From assembly GCF_011045095.1 (NCBI RefSeq), contig NZ_JAALDL010000012.1, positions 1-64,000 on the forward strand: a stretch of DNA of 64,000 nt. The letters run 5' to 3'. The notes under the pieces were generated by a model. That model was given only the letters and a program-made list of their open reading frames with translations. It did not search any database and was not told the origin of the DNA. Made by a program: the position numbers and the translations under genes. Shown here one piece after another: positions 61,204 through 64,000 of this stretch (position 1 is the first letter of the stretch; each line of letters opens with the position of its first letter). The DNA is from Grimontia sedimenti (lineage in GTDB: Bacteria > Pseudomonadota > Gammaproteobacteria > Enterobacterales > Vibrionaceae).

Positions 61204-61434
61204 ATGACAAAATCAGAACTTCGTAATCTCTATTCCCAGCAAATGTTAGTCGAAGCCGTGGTAGAGCCATCTCTGTCCAGTGATGGATGGATTGTTGAAT
61301 TCCGCCATGCCCGTGGTGGACTGGTCCCCTTAACGGATGGCAACGGCATTGAACAATGCTTTGGTGATGTCGATATGGCCACTGAAAACGCGTTGGATGT
61401 CGGCTTCCATCAAGTACGTATTGTTGATAGTTAA
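61204..61434 (+). CDS. Small protein of unknown function, kinase-linked
   Basis: 76 residues from the ATG at 61204 (AGGAAAGT ribosome-binding site; a TTG at 61180 would add eight residues). MTKSELRNLYSQQMLVEAVV, then SDGWIVEFRHARGGLVPLTD, DMATENALDVGFHQVRIVDS. No transmembrane helix or known motif is seen. It sits 117 bases behind the hybrid kinase in the same direction and may be part of the regulatory block. I do not recognise the family. Confidence 0.7.
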   Translation: MTKSELRNLYSQQMLVEAVVEPSLSSDGWIVEFRHARGGLVPLTDGNGIEQCFGDVDMATENALDVGFHQVRIVDS

Positions 61435-61690
61435 TTCATTTTTCATTGATAGTTGCCTTAAAGCTGCCTTCAAGTACCTAAAAATCCTATTAAATTTTGT
61501 AAGTCCATGTGGTTGGAAAGGAAATATCATACCGCTTACTATGTTCTTTTTTGGTATTATTGACTGAATGGGAAAGGTCAAACCCTCGAAAGTCAGAATT
61601 GTATTTTGAATCATTTCCTCTCAGAGAATGTTTATCCTAGCTGTTCTACTTTTAACAGTAAGTGTTTTGTTTGTTGGAAAAGTGCAGTTT

Positions 61691-62674
61691 ATGAGAGGCG
61701 TTGGTGTTCTTGCTATTCTTCTGTTGATTGCAGGGTGCAAGGAAAACATTGATTTTTACTTTGATAAAGGTGGTTCAGCAGATCCATCTACTAGTACTGA
61801 TCAGTCAACTGGTGCTGATCAATCATCAGCTTCTTTGTACCAGATTATCGTATCTCCTAGTTCAGTATCTTCTTATTTGCCTCAACAACTTACTGCAACT
61901 GCCAAGTATTCGGATGGCTCTGAACGTGAAGTCACTGATAGTGTGACTTGGCAATCTTCATTGACAAGCATTGTGGATGTAAATACATCAGGGTTATCTA
62001 GTCCCCTCACCGTTGGTACATCACAGGTAACAGCAAGTCTGGAGGGAGTTACAAGTGATGTGGTTCGCTATGATGTGACTGACTCTTTCGTGTGCGGCCA
62101 TGTCGTTGGCGTGAGCGTTGGCACGGGAGCCAATGGTGGAGTGAATGATGTAGATACAAGTAACGCAGCAGGCAGCTGTATAAAAGTGGCATCAGATAAC
62201 TTAGACAATTGGTTTACCGCTTCACCAAGTACTTCCTTTATGGCCCAAGAAGGATTTGTGCAGAATGTTGGTAGTTTGAACAGTGAAGTGACATTTGCCT
62301 CAACAAGGACGGAAGGCGGCACATTTGGACCTCCTGGAGGAGAGTTTGCTACGTTTGATCAACTTGGTGGTGTGGCCCATCCAGACGGCACAGGTAATCA
62401 ATTTGATCGATGGTGTCAAAATCTGGCTTCGCGAAGTTTTGCGGGCAGAGATAATTGGCGAAGACCCACCCGGGATGAACTATCTGGATTACGCACACAC
62501 AAGGGGCAAAGCTTGTGGACAGCCAATGGCTGGCCCGTGGGAATTTGCACTCACTCGAGCACGATTTCCAGTGGTGGCACAGGATACGCCGAGGTATGTT
62601 TGAATAGTGGCTATGCTGCTGGTGGGGCGGCAATAAGCAAAGCAATTTATGCATCATGCATTGCCCAGCCGTAA
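61691..62674 (+). CDS. Lipoprotein with a bacterial Ig-like domain
   Basis: 327 residues from the ATG at 61691; a start at 61628 would put a second hydrophobic helix before the lipobox. The lipobox LIAGC puts the lipidated Cys at residue 16, followed by a Ser/Thr/Asp-rich linker and a BIG2-type Ig-like domain (about 45-120; LYQIIVSPSSVSSYLPQQLTAT split, DSVTWQSS, GTSQVTASLEGV). The C-terminal half (about 130-327) has several cysteines and a repetitive Gly/Ser pattern but no family I recognise. More AT-rich than its neighbours, so it may be acquired. Outer-membrane or surface location is likely. Confidence 0.68.
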   Translation: MRGVGVLAILLLIAGCKENIDFYFDKGGSADPSTSTDQSTGADQSSASLYQIIVSPSSVSSYLPQQLTATAKYSDGSEREVTDSVTWQSSLTSIVDVNTSGLSSPLTVGTSQVTASLEGVTSDVVRYDVTDSFVCGHVVGVSVGTGANGGVNDVDTSNAAGSCIKVASDNLDNWFTASPSTSFMAQEGFVQNVGSLNSEVTFASTRTEGGTFGPPGGEFATFDQLGGVAHPDGTGNQFDRWCQNLASRSFAGRDNWRRPTRDELSGLRTHKGQSLWTANGWPVGICTHSSTISSGGTGYAEVCLNSGYAAGGAAISKAIYASCIAQP

Positions 62675-62988
62675 TAATTAAAACGGAGCGTTTTCTTTTA
62701 TGGAAAAACTGGGCATTTTCTGGGTTTGAATGCCATCGAAAAGTAGCACTTAAACACAACAGCCTAACAAAAATCTTTTGCTGGACATCTTTTCAACCTT
62801 ACCCTGCGCAGCGCTGGGTTTCTCCTCCATGTGAATTCCCATAGATCTCAGTTGCTCAGCGATTCTTACCTATTTCCATATGACCATGTGATCTAACGCA
62901 AGGTTATAAAACATGCATTTCTATTCTTTCTAGTTATTACGGCGAATAGCTAATCTATGCTCACGCAATAATAAAGGAATGTCGTGAC
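62675..62988. other. Non-coding gap before cysJ
   Basis: 314 bases with a weak hairpin AAAACG/CGTTTT followed by T residues (62679-62698), probably the lipoprotein terminator. The AT-rich stretch just upstream of cysJ likely contains its promoter and perhaps a CysB site, but none is certain. No gene seen. Confidence 0.5.
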
Positions 62989-64000
62989 ATGTTACTCAAG
63001 GAACTTTCTGCGCTGGCGAGTCCGCTTAATGACCAGCAGATCGGCCAACTGCAGCAGGCCGTGGCAGAGTTGTCGCCACAACAGCTGGCTTGGATCAGCG
63101 GTTATTTCTGGGGTTTGAGCCAAACTCCGGCGGCAGCGGGTGCTAACCCTCAACCTCTTGCCCAAGCGGTTGCCACTGCGGCGAAACCTGCGGGTAAGCT
63201 GACTATCATTTATGCCTCTCAAACCGGCAACGCAAAAGGCGTGGCGGAAGCTTTGGAAGCAAAAGCCAAGGCGGATGGCGTAGAGGTTTCTCTGTATTCA
63301 GCAGATGATTACAAACCGCGTGATCTGGCGAAAGAAACGCACCTTATCATCGTGGCGTCGACCAACGGTGAAGGCGAGCCGCCAGATAATGCGATTTCTC
63401 TGCACGAATTCCTGCAATCAAAGAAAGCGCCGAAACTCGACAAACTGCAATACGCGGTGTTGGGCTTGGGTGATTCAAGCTACGAATTCTTCTGCCAAAC
63501 CGGTAAAGACTTCGACACTTACCTGTCTAAGCTGGGCGCGAAAGCTATCGCACCGCGTGTTGACTGCGACGTGGATTACGAAGCAGAAGCAGAAAGCTGG
63601 AGCAGCGACGTTCTGGCGAAAGTGAAAGAAACCATTGGCGGTGGTGAAGATGAAGTGGTTGTGCCACTGCATGCAGCAACCACAGCGGGTGCAGCTTCTG
63701 CCTATAACAAGCAAAACCCTTATGCGGCAGAGCTGGTAGCAAACCAGAAAATCACTGGCCGCGATTCAGGAAAAGACGTTCGCCATATCGAAATCGATCT
63801 GGGTGAGTCAGGTCTGACTTACCAACCGGGTGACGCGCTGGGTGTTTACTACACCAACAGCCCTGAACTTGCTGATGAAATCCTCGCGAAAGTGGGCCTG
63901 ACGGGCGATGAAACGGTTGAAGTAGCGGGTGAATCCCTTCCACTGCGCCAGGCGCTGATCGAGAAGTTCGAAATCACCGCAGCGAATCCACAGCAAGTGG
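62989..64000 (+). CDS. cysJ: Sulfite reductase [NADPH] flavoprotein alpha-component, 5' part
   Basis: 337 codons are visible and the gene runs off the window. The N-terminal [20 protein letters not shown] is followed by the flavodoxin domain ([50 protein letters not shown]) that binds FMN. The start of the FAD-binding module ([24 protein letters not shown]) then follows. CysJ passes electrons from NADPH to the CysI haem protein to reduce sulfite to sulfide. cysI presumably follows. Confidence 0.96.
   Translation, partial: MLLKELSALASPLNDQQIGQLQQAVAELSPQQLAWISGYFWGLSQTPAAAGANPQPLAQAVATAAKPAGKLTIIYASQTGNAKGVAEALEAKAKADGVEVSLYSADDYKPRDLAKETHLIIVASTNGEGEPPDNAISLHEFLQSKKAPKLDKLQYAVLGLGDSSYEFFCQTGKDFDTYLSKLGAKAIAPRVDCDVDYEAEAESWSSDVLAKVKETIGGGEDEVVVPLHAATTAGAASAYNKQNPYAAELVANQKITGRDSGKDVRHIEIDLGESGLTYQPGDALGVYYTNSPELADEILAKVGLTGDETVEVAGESLPLRQALIEKFEITAANPQQV

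Overview
The window reads as chromosome I of a gammaproteobacterium of the family Vibrionaceae. Supports are the superoperon nnr-tsaE-amiB-mutL-miaA-hfq-hflX-hflK-hflC, a MotX gene (polar sodium-driven flagellum) behind a sigma-28 promoter, a tRNA-Gly cluster beside queG, and Vibrio-style palindromic intergenic repeats. Genus is not certain. Enterovibrio, Grimontia or Photobacterium-like lineages seem most plausible because of the PQQ island.

1-31.8 kb is mostly core housekeeping. Three tRNA-Gly(GCC) genes, the tail of a fourth and two tRNA-derived remnants are followed by a gene-free stretch with a cluster of DnaA boxes, placed as datA is in E. coli. Then come queG; NAD(P)HX repair (nnr); tRNA modification (tsaE, miaA); cell separation (amiB); mismatch repair (mutL); RNA regulation (hfq); ribosome rescue (hflX); membrane protease control (hflKC); purine synthesis (purA); motX; the NO-defence pair hmp/nsrR with two NsrR boxes; rnr-rlmB; the rpsF-priB-rpsR-rplI ribosomal operon; dnaB; alr; outer-membrane and secreted proteins; and a diguanylate cyclase. 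Three core genes carry indels: mutL lost one base near its 3' end, hfq lost 13 bases, and rpsF lost one base. The two single-base losses look like homopolymer consensus errors; the hfq deletion could be real.

31.8-39.3 kb holds yjbQ, pgi (with an unusual structured leader and a palindromic repeat behind it), cheX, zur, a MarR-type repressor with a C-terminal cysteine cluster divergent from a periplasmic-protein/DUF2024 pair, dusA, pspG with a sigma-54 promoter, and a small outer-membrane barrel.

39.3-61.4 kb is a complete pyrroloquinoline-quinone (PQQ) alcohol-oxidation island. It contains an ABC exporter with beta-propeller and substrate-binding partners, a cytochrome c550, a second periplasmic binding protein, a PQQ alcohol dehydrogenase whose active site has the lanthanide-type WDFDG signature, an aldehyde dehydrogenase, a NosR/NirI-like flavin/Fe-S membrane protein, pqqA-B-C-D-E, an M16 peptidase in the pqqF position, and a regulatory block (ErdR-like response regulator, FIST-domain NosP-like sensor, hybrid kinase NahK/ErcS'-like, small partner). 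Inferred working model: alcohol is oxidised in the periplasm, electrons leave through the cytochrome c, the aldehyde is oxidised by the dehydrogenase, PQQ is made by pqqA-F, and the two-component block senses the state and switches the island on.

61.4-64 kb has an AT-rich lipoprotein gene with an Ig-like domain and the 5' part of cysJ, which runs off the window.
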